Positions 31,708 through 40,532 of a stretch of DNA of 64,000 nt are shown here, one piece after another. Location of the stretch: the NCBI RefSeq assembly GCF_000820025.1, contig NZ_CDBI01000014.1, positions 1 through 64,000 of the forward strand, given 5' to 3'. The position numbers and the translations under genes were made by a program. How positions within the stretch are numbered: position 1 is the first letter of the stretch; the number at the start of each line of letters is the position of its first letter. A model generated the notes under the pieces. It saw only the letters and a program-made list of their open reading frames with translations. It did not search any database and had not been told where the DNA came from. This DNA comes from Aeromonas popoffii (GTDB taxonomy: Bacteria; Pseudomonadota; Gammaproteobacteria; Enterobacterales; Aeromonadaceae).

Positions 31708-32109
31708 TCACGAGCTGATAAGCCGACTGTGGCAGCACTTCAACCCGCCGAAGATAAAGAGGGCCGACAGGCTCTGGAAGGCCATCAGCAGCCAGCTGGC
31801 GTTGTCGGCAAGCTCGGCGGTGACGCTCTGGTGAGTGAGGTAAACCAGCAGGGTGACCGCCCCCAATAGCAGGCAGTTGATCAGGGTGGTGGAGACAAAG
31901 GCGATGAGCCAGGCCACCGGCACACTCAGGGCGGCCAATACGCTGCCCATGGCGAGCCGTGCCGCCATAAAACAGCCGAAGAAACCGAAGCCGAGCAGAA
32001 ATATCATCTCGTCGTGCCACATATAGCAGCCCATGCCAATCAATATCGCCGCCAGATAGGTGCCAATATAGAAAAGTCCGAATAATCGGCTAATTTCGCT
32101 GTGCATCAT
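31708..32109 (-). CDS. Small integral membrane protein of unknown function
   Basis: 133 aa with about four hydrophobic segments (roughly 10-28, 33-48, 58-88, 108-125). No catalytic motif stands out and I do not recognise the family; two Cys lie in GLKCCHS near the C-terminus. It begins about 100 bp after fdhF with a hairpin in between, so it may be read at low level with the formate genes. A role in formate or hydrogen metabolism would be guesswork. Confidence 0.6.
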   Translation of the reverse strand: MMHSEISRLFGLFYIGTYLAAILIGMGCYMWHDEMIFLLGFGFFGCFMAARLAMGSVLAALSVPVAWLIAFVSTTLINCLLLGAVTLLVYLTHQSVTAELADNASWLLMAFQSLSALFIFGGLKCCHSRLISS

Positions 32110-32143
32110 TCAATTCCCATCAAATGGTGGCAATAAAAGGGGA

Positions 32144-32167
32144 CCCGACTCAACCATATAAGTCGGG
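32144..32167 (-). terminator. Hairpin after fdhF
   Basis: CCCGACT (32161-32167 read on the minus strand) pairs with AGTCGGG (32144-32150) across 10 bases and is followed by TCCCCTTTTATT. Probable, not strong, terminator of the hydN-fdhF unit. Confidence 0.6.
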
Positions 32168-32206
32168 AACACCTTATTTATGCAGGATGACCCTGTTGTC
32201 GCCGGA

Positions 32207-34351
32207 CTAACCTTTGGCTGCGCTGCGCAATTTCGCCTTGAGCGCGCTGTACTCGGTCTGGACGTACACCTCCGCCTCAGCCTGACCTTCAATGCGCTCG
32301 ATTTTCACCGCGCAGTACTTGTACTCGGGCGTGTAGGAGACAGGATCAAGGTGCTCTATGGTCAGCTCGTTGCACGCCCCGATCCACCACTGGTAGGTCA
32401 TATAGACCACACCGGCGTTGACCCGCTCGTTGTAGTTGGCCCGGGTGATCACCTTGCCGCGCCGCGACGAGATCCAGACCAGCGCCTGATCCTTCACCCC
32501 GAGCTTTTGCGCATCGCTCGGGTGGATCTGCACATAGCCCGGCTCATCGGCCAGGGTCTGCAGCGCCGAGCAGTTACCGGTCATGGAGCGGCAGGAGTAG
32601 TGCCCGACCTCCCGCACGGTAGAGAGCACCAGCGGATACTCGGCACAAGGCTGCTCCAGCGGCGCACGCCACTCGGCGGCGATCAGCTGGCCCTTGCCAC
32701 TCGGGGTAGTGAACACATTCCCCTCGAACAGGGTGCTGGTGCCCGGGTGATCCTCGGTCGGGCAAGGCCACTGCACGCTCTTGAGATCCGCTATCTTGTC
32801 GTAGCTGACCCCGGTATAGAGCGGGCAAAGGGCGCGCATCTCGTCCCAGATCTCTTGCGTGTTCTGGTACTCCATGGGATACCCCATGGCGGTGGCCATC
32901 AGCGAGAAGATGGCCCAGTCGGGCTTGACGTTCTGTGGCGGTGTCACCGCCTTGTAGAAGCGCTGGAAGCCGCGATCTGCCGAGCTGTAAACCCCCTCGT
33001 GCTCGCCCCAACTGGTGGCAGGCAAAATGACATCCGCCATCTCGGCGGTCTGGGTCATGAAGATATCCTGCACGATCACCAGATCCATGCCGCCCAAGGT
33101 GCGGCGGAACTGGGCCAGATCGGCTTCAGTCTGCGCCGGATCTTCGCCAAAGATGTAGAAGGCCTTGCACTTGCCCTCCTCCACCTTGTGACTCAGCTCC
33201 GTCAGCCGATAGCCGGGCTTCTGGGAGAGGGACGGCACGCCCCACGCTTTGGCGAACTTGGCGCTGATGGCCGGATCGCTCACCGACTGATAACCCGGGA
33301 ACTGGTGCGGCAGCATCCCCATGTCGCAGGTGCCCTGCACGTTGTTCTGCCCGCGCACCGGGCCGCAACCGGTGCCGCGGCGACCGAAGTTGCCAGTCAG
33401 CAGCGCAAGCCCTGCCAGCCCTTTGACCACATCCACGGCCTGACCGTATTGGGTCACCCCCATGCCCCACAGGATCATGGATGCAGGCGAGGCGGCATAA
33501 GTGCGAATGGCGGCGCGGATATCGGCGGCTTTCAGGCCAGTGATCCCCTCCACATATTCCGGGGTGTACTTGGCGACTGTCGCCTTGAAGGTGTCGAACC
33601 CTTCGGTGTAGTTGGCGACGAACGCCTTGTTATAGAGCCCTTCACTGATCAACACGTTGGCAAAGGCGTTAACCAGCGCCATGTTGGAACCGTTTTTGAG
33701 CGGCAGCCACTGATCGGCGATGCGGGCGGTCTCCACCATGCGGGGATCACACACAATCACCTTGGCCCCGTTCGCCTTCGCCTTGAGGATATGGCGGGCG
33801 ACGATGGGGTGAGAGTCAGCAGCGTTGTAACCAAACACCAGCAGGCACTTGGTCTCTTGAATTTCGGGAATGGCGTTGCTCATGGCGCCGTTGCCTACCG
33901 TTGTCTCCAGACCGGAGACTGAGGGTGCGTGTCACACCCTCGCGCAGTGGTCGACGTTGTTCGTCCCCAGCACAGCGCGGGCAAATTTTTGCATCACATA
34001 GTTGGCTTCGTTACCCGGGCCACGGGCCGAGCCGGTGGTCATGATGGCGTCGGCACCGTAGGTCGCCTTGATGGCAGCCAGACGGCTGCTGGCAAAGTCG
34101 ATCGCCTCATCCCAGGAGACGGATTCGAGCTTGCCACCGCGCTCGCGGCGGATCATCGGGCTCTTGAGACGGGGGGTCAGCAGGTTGGTGTCGTTCAAAA
34201 AATCCCAACCGTAATAGCCCTTGAGGCAGAGCTGCCCCTCGTTGGTCCGGCCGTTGGCGCCTTCGGCCCCCACCACCTTGTCGTTTTCAACCAGCAGGTT
34301 GATCTTGCAACCGGTGCCGCAATAGGGGCAGACAGTAATGACTTTTTTCAT
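32207..34351 (-). CDS. fdhF: Formate dehydrogenase H, selenocysteine- and molybdopterin-containing
   Basis: Oxidises formate to CO2 as the entry enzyme of formate hydrogenlyase. The reading frame runs through an in-frame TGA at 33932-33934, codon 140, in the context HCARV-Sec-HAPSVSGLE; E. coli FdhF also has Sec at 140. Read through, the protein is 714 aa, one short of E. coli FdhF. The N-terminal CPYCGTGCKI motif carries the [4Fe-4S] cluster; FGYNAADSHP, CDPRM and the C-terminal YKYCAVKIE fit the molybdopterin guanine dinucleotide fold. A SECIS hairpin follows the TGA. Gene callers will split it into 33932-34351 and 32207-33883; these are one gene, not a pseudogene. selC, selA and selB lie in the same locus. 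Confidence 0.96.
33903..33934 (-). promoter_or_regulatory. SECIS element of fdhF with the Sec UGA codon
   Basis: Starting 12 bases after the UGA, GTCTCC and GGAGAC form a perfect 6-bp stem with loop GGTCT (33903-33919). GGUCU is the conserved apical loop that SelB binds in E. coli fdhF. The UGA itself is 33932-33934. Confidence 0.92.
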
Positions 34352-34470
34352 GACTCACACTCTTGTTTGTTAACGGTAAAAGGCCTTTAACGAAAATGGC
34401 TGGTCAGGGGTAGACAGCACAGGGGCGCAAGCGTCCGTCAGCCAGGGGCTGCGCACGCCATCCCGATGCT

Positions 34471-35085
34471 TTATCCCCGTGCCAACACCGGCTGGCGCTG
34501 GCAGGCCCCCATCGCCTCGGCACTGGCCAGCTGCTTCTGGCGATTCAACTCGCCGAGCGATGCCGGCGTCACCAGCCGCAGCGCCTGGGTCGGGCACACC
34601 TCGACACAGGCCGGGCCCGCCTCGCGGTGACGGCAGAGGTCGCACTTCAAGGCTTGCGCCTTGGTCTGCGGGCGCTTGAACAGCGCATCGGCAGCGGGCG
34701 CCACCTCTTTCACCACCACCGCCATGGCACCGTAAGGACAGGCCACCACACAGGATTTGCAGCCGATACAGCGCGCCTGCAACACCTTGACGCAACCATC
34801 TTCGGTCACGATGGCATTGTTGGGGCAGGCCAGGGCGCACGGCTTGTCTTCACACTGGCGGCAGAGCACAGGCGTGGTCACCTTGCTGCCCACGATCACC
34901 TTCAGGCGCGGCTGGAAATAGCTGTCTTTGGAGACCAGATGTCCATCCTCGATGGCAAGCTGCAGGCCCCCCTCCCGCTCAAGGGTCCCGCTGCCGGAGC
35001 TTGACTGGTGTGACACGGCGCAGGCCACCTCACAGGTACGACACCCAATACAGAGACTGGGATCTGCAATCACGAAGCTGTTCAT
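34471..35085 (-). CDS. hydN: Electron-transfer ferredoxin-like protein HydN
   Basis: 204-aa protein with four [4Fe-4S] motifs (CIGCRTCEVAC, CRQCEDKPCALAC, CIGCKSCVVAC, CDLCRHREAGPACVEVC), the pattern of HydN/HycB. It should carry electrons from FdhF towards the hydrogenase. The start MNSFVIADPSLC at 35085 matches the family and the paralogous HycB at 43866; a longer open frame upstream has no support. It stands about 120 bp before fdhF, as in the hydN operon of E. coli. Confidence 0.92.
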   Translation of the reverse strand: MNSFVIADPSLCIGCRTCEVACAVSHQSSSGSGTLEREGGLQLAIEDGHLVSKDSYFQPRLKVIVGSKVTTPVLCRQCEDKPCALACPNNAIVTEDGCVKVLQARCIGCKSCVVACPYGAMAVVVKEVAPAADALFKRPQTKAQALKCDLCRHREAGPACVEVCPTQALRLVTPASLGELNRQKQLASAEAMGACQRQPVLARG

Positions 35086-35116
35086 AGAGAGGGATCCTAA
35101 ATGGTTCGTTACTGCC

Positions 35117-35216
35117 GCACTGGCATCGCCCGGCGTGCCCAGGTGCCAGCCCCGGGGGGCCCACACTCACACACCGGCGACGCAGCCGACCTACTCACCG
35201 AGCATTTATCAGACCA
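35117..35216 (-). promoter_or_regulatory. Candidate sigma-54 promoters of hydN-fdhF
   Basis: Two minus-strand sites keep GG and GC ten bases apart: TGGTCTGATAAATGC (35202-35216) and GGGCGATGCCAGTGC (35117-35131). Neither is a close match to TGGCACG-N4-TTGC. A sigma-54 promoter is expected here from E. coli and from fhlA nearby, but the choice is uncertain. Confidence 0.35.
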
Positions 35217-35219
35217 AAA

Positions 35220-35822
35220 ACGGACATGAGCGAAATAAAATTCACAAGCCACTGAATGTAAAGGGGTAATCAGAGTGCCGGTCGTAGAATGTCAGGCCGG
35301 TGACGATGACGACAGCCCCGCAGCACTGTGGTCGACACGACAAAAGTGACGAGCTCGACACCCTAATGACAACCCTCTTCACCATCGGAGAAGCCGACCT
35401 GCCGACGACACATATGGCATGGCGGCAACAGGACGCAAGGCAGTGTTAGCAGGCCTGGAGAGAGCAGAGCGACGGCTAAAATGTTTAGTTTTGCTATTTG
35501 AAAGGTGTTGGTCGTAAGGAAGAAAGAACAAAAAAAACCCTCTATTGACCCATTTTTTTGAACAAGATCCGGTTTCCAACACCTTTCGCTACTGTTTTTT
35601 ATCTAATGAAATAAAATGTCTCACATGACAACCCATCTCTAAGGTGTTATTTTAATGAAATAAATAAAATAGTCCGCTTGGGCCAATAGCAGCAGACGAT
35701 AATGTAACTAACTTATCTGTAGACATTCATTGATTTACAATGTGACAATTAATTTAAATTTAGCTTAATCAAAAACATGCATCTAAACATCATATATTAG
35801 ACATTTTCAGTTTTTCTCTTAG
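35220..35822. other. AT-rich junction region upstream of hydN, no gene
   Basis: About 600 bp. The part near hydN has neighbourhood-like GC and a few GACGA/TCGAC motifs around 35331-35365 that could be FhlA sites. From about 35580 the sequence turns sharply AT-rich and stays so to about 37500. I see no RNA gene, integrase or att repeat. Confidence 0.5.
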
Positions 35823-36494
35823 ATGATGTACAACATAAATTATGGAGCTAATAAATTGACTATATGTGAAAACACTATTAGAGATAGATTTGCTGAGAAT
35901 TTAAAAATTCTGGAACCCGGGCTTACATTCATTGCTAAAGAATTCAATCTAAATAATAACTTCGGCACTAATGGACGTGTTGACATACTAGCTAAAGACG
36001 AATTCAATAATTATGTTGTAATTGAATTAAAGCGCAGTGACCAAGCGGCTAGACAGGGAATACATGAATTATTTAAATATTTATCAATTTTAAGTTCCCA
36101 ACTTGGGGTTAGCCAAAATTCAATTCGAGCAATTCTTGTTTCGACTACATGGCATGAATTAAGAGTCCCATTCACAGAATATTTAAAAATCACACCATAT
36201 CCTACTAAAGGAATTCAGATATCTATTGATGAGCAAGGAATGCCTATTTCATCAAAAGAAATTTCATTGGCACCGGTGCATCTTCCATTACATTTCTCCC
36301 CTATACAGATGGTATATTTGTATAAAAATCCATCTAAAAGAAACTCTAGTTTTTCTAAAATCTCTAGTGCATTAAAATCTATTGGAGTGAATGATCATTT
36401 TTTAATTTCCTGTGACTATCATGGAAATAACCGCTCTGTTATATATCCACATGCTGTTTATTTTTTTTTCCTCACCATTGTTAACTGCCGATAA
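35823..36494 (+). CDS. PD-(D/E)XK nuclease-like protein (NucS/DUF91-like), N-terminal part of a gene split at a T9 run
   Basis: 223 aa as read. Residues about 14-75 show the restriction-like nuclease core: a helix with an acidic residue (ENTIRDRFAE), then GRVDILAKDE with Asp 54, then VVIELKR with Glu 68 and Lys 70, the arrangement of NucS C-terminal and DUF91 proteins. The last 10-12 residues, after FFF, are probably off-frame: the T9 run at 36461-36469 shifts the frame, and one T fewer would join this to the next reading frame as a single protein of about 522 aa. No ribosome site precedes the ATG at 35823; a TTG at 35856 with GGAG eight bases upstream is a fair alternative. Very AT-rich, unlike its neighbours, so probably acquired. 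Possible role in defence against foreign DNA. Confidence 0.65.
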   Translation: MMYNINYGANKLTICENTIRDRFAENLKILEPGLTFIAKEFNLNNNFGTNGRVDILAKDEFNNYVVIELKRSDQAARQGIHELFKYLSILSSQLGVSQNSIRAILVSTTWHELRVPFTEYLKITPYPTKGIQISIDEQGMPISSKEISLAPVHLPLHFSPIQMVYLYKNPSKRNSSFSKISSALKSIGVNDHFLISCDYHGNNRSVIYPHAVYFFFLTIVNCR

Positions 36495-37392
36495 AAATGA
36501 AACAATCAAAATAAAAGAAAAAATTGACTGGGATAATGACCTTGATAATCCAGATGATAATTTCATATCTGCAATCCCTTACTCTATGTTTTCATACGAT
36601 GATATGGAAATAGGATACCCTGAGAAACTTAGAGTAATCAGTTATGATTGGCAATTAGTGGTAGCGAATCGAAGTGGTCGATTTTATGACAACTATAAAA
36701 TCATATCAGACGAAGATTTAATTAGAGATGCTATGTATATAGAAGGCGGCTCATCTAATTACTTAATTAAAATAACATCACCACAATTTCCAGCTCAATG
36801 GTCAGAGTTTACTGATGACTTAAGTTCTATTACGGAGGGAAATAGTTACTGGTCCGGTATCATACCTAAATTAATGGATGGCATTAAAAGCCGAGATCTA
36901 AAAGCCAAAGTTTCTTGTTATATTTACAGTTTATCAAACACTCCAGTTACATTATATGGCATTGCTTTAGAACAAACTGATTATGTACCAACGTTCCAAC
37001 TAGTAAGTAAAGAGAACAATGGGGTTAGATATGTTGTCAGTATATTCAATTGGAATGGGGAAAATATTAGATTAAGTCCTAGCGAGTTTATTACTATCAC
37101 ATATGGCTCTGAGCTGCGTTGGATGACACATCAGCACTTCAATGAAACGTTCAAATTTGATGACGTTGCAATGAGAAATGTAAATATTGAATACCCACTT
37201 TTTGAGGTTTGGGCACAAGAAGATGGAACTATTGAAATATCGTTACTCACGTTAAGCAAGAAAGGTGAACTTCGAAGAGTTAAAGTTCCACTTGTGCCAG
37301 AAAGCAATATATATAACTACAGGGAACATAATCTAAAGTTCATGTGTGATTATGCAATTTTCATGTCAGAAATCGGTCTAAAATTACAATAA
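36412..37392 (+). CDS. C-terminal part of the split nuclease-like gene
   Basis: Open to 37392 in the +1 frame relative to the upstream nuclease-like frame. The coding-like part begins at the T run (SPLLTADKNETIK) and the first 14-20 residues of the listed interval are probably not translated as such. About 305 residues of mixed alpha/beta character follow, with no motif I recognise; YDWQLVVANRSGRFYDNY and WMTHQHFNETFKFDD look like a folded domain. No ribosome site stands before any internal ATG, which supports expression as a fusion with the upstream part by slippage or from a T8/T11 allele. AT-rich like its partner. Confidence 0.55.
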   Translation: MTIMEITALLYIHMLFIFFSSPLLTADKNETIKIKEKIDWDNDLDNPDDNFISAIPYSMFSYDDMEIGYPEKLRVISYDWQLVVANRSGRFYDNYKIISDEDLIRDAMYIEGGSSNYLIKITSPQFPAQWSEFTDDLSSITEGNSYWSGIIPKLMDGIKSRDLKAKVSCYIYSLSNTPVTLYGIALEQTDYVPTFQLVSKENNGVRYVVSIFNWNGENIRLSPSEFITITYGSELRWMTHQHFNETFKFDDVAMRNVNIEYPLFEVWAQEDGTIEISLLTLSKKGELRRVKVPLVPESNIYNYREHNLKFMCDYAIFMSEIGLKLQ

Positions 37393-37481
37393 CGCTTTGA
37401 TCAAAGATACGCTGCCATATATAAAAGCAATGGATAAATAACTTGATGAATTATGTTATCTCAAAGGGTTTTATTAGTCCC

Positions 37482-37567
37482 GTAGGGTGCAATAAGCGCA
37501 GCGCATTGCGCCTCTGCTTTTACGCATTAAATTAGTGGTGCAATTCACTTCGTTCATTGCACCCTAC
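37482..37567. repeat. 86-bp palindromic repeat element with GTAGGGTGCAAT ends
   Basis: GTAGGGTGCAAT (37482-37493) and ATTGCACCCTAC (37556-37567) are perfect 12-bp terminal inverted repeats around GCGCAGCGCATTGCG-type sequence. Elements with this look are scattered in many gammaproteobacterial genomes as small palindromic or MITE-like repeats. No coding capacity. Confidence 0.75.
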
Positions 37568-38072
37568 CTATATATCCACTCTCGCTTTACTTGATAGCGG
37601 CTGCTGTTATGGCGGCCACGTTACGTTCCCGTCATCCCTTCCCTCTCACATATCAAATAAAGACGCTGTCGCCACCCCATTCCAGCCTCTTTACCCACAG
37701 AGCCCTCCATATATTGGTCAGCATCTCTGTATTGCAATCGCCGGAAGATTAATCATCTGACTCACCTTGCACATGTGATTATTTATCACGGTTTTCCTGA
37801 TAGTGCGCGCAGGATCAGTTCGGGATCCTGCCAAAACGGGTGATGAACCGGGCTCGCAGGTGGATATTGGCGGGGGTGAACGGCATCGGCGCTGACGCCC
37901 GCAGTGACAACCGTCACCGCAATGGCACGGCAGTCACTGACGGCTTGGCAGACGTGGGACGGATGGTCTGGCTGGTGTCATTTATTACGCGGCCAGCTAT
38001 CAGCAATGGCGGTGCAATGGCAGATGCCAATGCACCGCACTGCGCTGTTATGGTGACAGCGCCCTGCCCTGA
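37568..38072. other. Gap without a supported gene
   Basis: About 500 bp between the repeat and the DUF1349 gene. GC rises again from about 37800. One hairpin is seen at 38009-38038: GCGGTGCA and TGCACCGC around an inner TGGCA/TGCCA stem. No T run follows it on the minus strand. Short open frames here look like chance. Confidence 0.5.
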
Positions 38073-38657
38073 CTAGCTCAGATCGTGCAGTGCTTTGCCA
38101 AGCGGAGGGGAAAGACGCATATCAGAGAAGGTCACCGCCAACCCTTCACGCTCCGGCGTACAGCACATGATGCCGATAAAGTTGCATGATGCCGCCGAGA
38201 AGGGACAGAGGCGCAACAAGGGCCAATGCTCACCATCGCAGGAATACTGCAACCGCAAAGCACCATTGGCTAACGTCAAGCGCAGCCAGAAGCGGCCTGC
38301 ATGGCCTGTAAACACGCCCGTTGCCCAGTCAGAGCAAGGGTTGGTTAATACACTCCCTATCATGGGTTGCGCATCATTGAACTCAATGCCTGCTTTTAAC
38401 CAGTGCTGCTCGTTCTGAATCAACATCAGGCCAGCCTGGTCATATAGCGTGGTGTAGTCGCCTTCGACGCACACTTGAAACGTAAAATCGCCCTCCACTT
38501 CACAGCCATAAACATGGCCAGAATGGCGCTGAAAGTCGTACCAGGTCGTTTGCCAAAAATCACTCTTGTGGTCGGTCACCACCTGCAATTTACCTTCGTT
38601 CAAGTGCCAGGTGGCTGGCTCGTTGAGCCAATACCATTTCTTTGTGTCACATTTCAT
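38073..38657 (-). CDS. DUF1349 family protein, last gene of the aminotransferase operon
   Basis: 194-aa beta-rich protein of the DUF1349 family (concanavalin-like fold). Typical features are WYWLNEPATW near the start, the FTFQVCVEGDYTTLYDQAGLML stretch (core GDYTTLYDQAGLML) and WLKAGIEF, then a WLRLTL strand. Members often accompany carbohydrate genes but no activity is established to my knowledge. It lies 33 bp after the MFS gene on the same strand, so it is probably the fifth cistron of the operon. A small-molecule or sugar-binding role is inference. Confidence 0.8.
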   Translation of the reverse strand: MKCDTKKWYWLNEPATWHLNEGKLQVVTDHKSDFWQTTWYDFQRHSGHVYGCEVEGDFTFQVCVEGDYTTLYDQAGLMLIQNEQHWLKAGIEFNDAQPMIGSVLTNPCSDWATGVFTGHAGRFWLRLTLANGALRLQYSCDGEHWPLLRLCPFSAASCNFIGIMCCTPEREGLAVTFSDMRLSPPLGKALHDLS

Positions 38658-38690
38658 CGAATTCGCTTCCTTAGCAATATAGGCGGGGCC

Positions 38691-39836
38691 TCAATCAAGC
38701 TGTACCTTGCGGTAACTGAGAAACAGTGCGCAAGAGAGCAAGGTTACGCAGGTAAACGCACCAATTAAAGAGAAGATGTGAGCAAGCCCCCCTATGATGG
38801 CCGGCCCAATCAGAATACCTGAGTACCCCATCGTTGACACCGCAGCCACCGCCAGCGCATCGGGCATGGCTTTCTGACGACCAGAGGCGGTAAATAACAT
38901 GGGGGCGACGTTGGCCAGACCGAGACCAATCAACAAAAAGGCACACGCCAGCATCCAGAGAGAGGTACTGAGCACCAATATGGTAAATCCACCGGTCGCC
39001 AATATTGCACTGGATACAAACACTCGTTTATGGCCAAACATGGCGATCACACGATCACCGGTAAATCGGCCAATCGTCATGGTCACGGCAAACAGGGTAT
39101 AACCGACCCCGGCTTGATTGGCATTCACATTTGGCTGACCCAGCAACAGTATGCCACTCCAGTCGAGCATCGCCCCTTCCATGATGTAGGCAATAAAGCA
39201 CAGGGCGCCCAAAATGATGACACTGCCATGTGGCAACACAAAAAATGGCGTATCACGTTGTTCCGATTCATTGAGCAATCCCTGCCAGGCTGACAGGATT
39301 AACAGCACCAGAAAAAATTGCACCATAAAAACGACGTTCAGCGACGAGACGCCGAGCGCCAATAGCGCACTGACCACCCCTGCCCCGGTAATGCCGCCCA
39401 GACTGAACAGAGCATGAAAGCCTGACATAATGGGCTTGTTCGCACGTTTTTCAGTGATGACAGCATGAATATTGACCACCACATCCATGGCGCCTATTCC
39501 TGCCCCGAATATGAATAACGCTATCGCAATTGGCAAAACCTGATCCAACACAACCAGTGCCGGCAAGGTGAGCAGTACAACCAATAACGCCGAGGTAAAA
39601 ACACGTCTGCAGCCATAGCGTGACGCCAGCATCCCTGATAGTGGCATCATCAGCAGTGAACCGAGACCAAAGGCCAGCAATATCGCCCCCATGGTGCCAT
39701 TCTCGACTTGCAAACGTTCTTTGACGAGTGGGATAAGCGGGGCCCATGTGGCCAGACTGAAACCTGCAATAAAGAATGCTTTTCGCGTTGCCTGTACGGG
39801 TTGCTGGATAAAAAGCGGTATGGCTAACTCTGACAT
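38691..39836 (-). CDS. MFS transporter (YbjJ-like)
   Basis: 381 aa with about twelve hydrophobic segments and loop motifs such as ASRYGCRR between segments 2 and 3 and GDRVIAMFGHKRV in the second half. Similar in character to YbjJ, an inner-membrane MFS protein of unknown substrate that in E. coli is encoded next to the HAD phosphatase YbjI. Here too it follows a HAD phosphatase gene (44-bp gap). In this operon it may export the product or import the substrate of the pathway. Confidence 0.85.
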   Translation of the reverse strand: MSELAIPLFIQQPVQATRKAFFIAGFSLATWAPLIPLVKERLQVENGTMGAILLAFGLGSLLMMPLSGMLASRYGCRRVFTSALLVVLLTLPALVVLDQVLPIAIALFIFGAGIGAMDVVVNIHAVITEKRANKPIMSGFHALFSLGGITGAGVVSALLALGVSSLNVVFMVQFFLVLLILSAWQGLLNESEQRDTPFFVLPHGSVIILGALCFIAYIMEGAMLDWSGILLLGQPNVNANQAGVGYTLFAVTMTIGRFTGDRVIAMFGHKRVFVSSAILATGGFTILVLSTSLWMLACAFLLIGLGLANVAPMLFTASGRQKAMPDALAVAAVSTMGYSGILIGPAIIGGLAHIFSLIGAFTCVTLLSCALFLSYRKVQLD

Positions 39837-39880
39837 AATGAACTTCCTAAAACAGCTCCCTGCATTCAGGGAGCAAGAGA

Positions 39881-40516
39881 TCAGACTGCGGGGTAAAACG
39901 ATTTAAAAGCATCAATGTCGCTTAATTGTTCAATGATGGCGACAGTATTTTCATAGTGTTGTTGATCAGATAACGCATGTGGCCAGGCATATACATGTTC
40001 AATCCCGGCACGTATTGCAGCCAGCACACCGAGATCGGTATCTTCGATCACCACCACCTTTTCCGCAGACGTATTCAATAACGCAAGCATGGCCAGATAG
40101 GGGTCTGGATGCGGCTTGGTTCGTGCCACATCATCACCAGAAATCAGCACAGGCGCCTCTGTTAGGCCGAGTAATGCGATATTGGCCAAGCAGATATCTC
40201 TGGGGGCGGTAGAGACAAATCCAAACTTGATATTTAACTTCTGCAAGGCCGCCGTCAAAGTCACGACACCCGGGCGAAGATATGCCTCGTTTAACTTTTC
40301 CTTATAGGTGGAAATGGTTTTTGAAACAATGTCTGATTGAAGCGCTTGCGGGACTTTTATATGTTCAAGCGTCTCTTCCAAACTTAAGCCAATCAACTGC
40401 TGAGGCTGATAGTCACAGGCATGGTCTGGAGCCAAATGGCGTAATACATCAAAGTGAAGTTGTTCACTATCAACGATGACGCCATCAATATCAAATATAA
40501 CCGTAATGGGCTGCAT
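39881..40516 (-). CDS. HAD superfamily phosphatase (beta-phosphoglucomutase-like)
   Basis: 211 aa. All four HAD motifs are visible: FDIDGVIVDS (nucleophile Asp 9 and Asp 11), the Ser in FVSTAP, the Lys in TKPHPDPY, and VIEDTDLGVLAA. A helical cap (about 15-80) follows motif I, as in subfamily I phosphatases acting on sugar phosphates and other small phosphates. It lies 16 bp after the dehydrogenase gene in the five-gene operon and would release phosphate from an intermediate; substrate unknown. Confidence 0.85.
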   Translation of the reverse strand: MQPITVIFDIDGVIVDSEQLHFDVLRHLAPDHACDYQPQQLIGLSLEETLEHIKVPQALQSDIVSKTISTYKEKLNEAYLRPGVVTLTAALQKLNIKFGFVSTAPRDICLANIALLGLTEAPVLISGDDVARTKPHPDPYLAMLALLNTSAEKVVVIEDTDLGVLAAIRAGIEHVYAWPHALSDQQHYENTVAIIEQLSDIDAFKSFYPAV

Positions 40517-40532
40517 GATGTTTCTCTAACCG

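Noticed and set aside
32180-33922. A 580-codon open frame on the plus strand
   Set aside because: Antisense to fdhF; no recognisable domain.
32207-34351. Two separate or frameshifted molybdopterin oxidoreductase genes
   Set aside because: The break is a single in-frame TGA at the known Sec position with a SECIS hairpin, and the flanking frames join without a shift.
37840-38076. 78-codon open frame MMNRARRWIL...
   Set aside because: No ribosome site, unusual composition, no family resemblance; probably chance in a gene-free gap.
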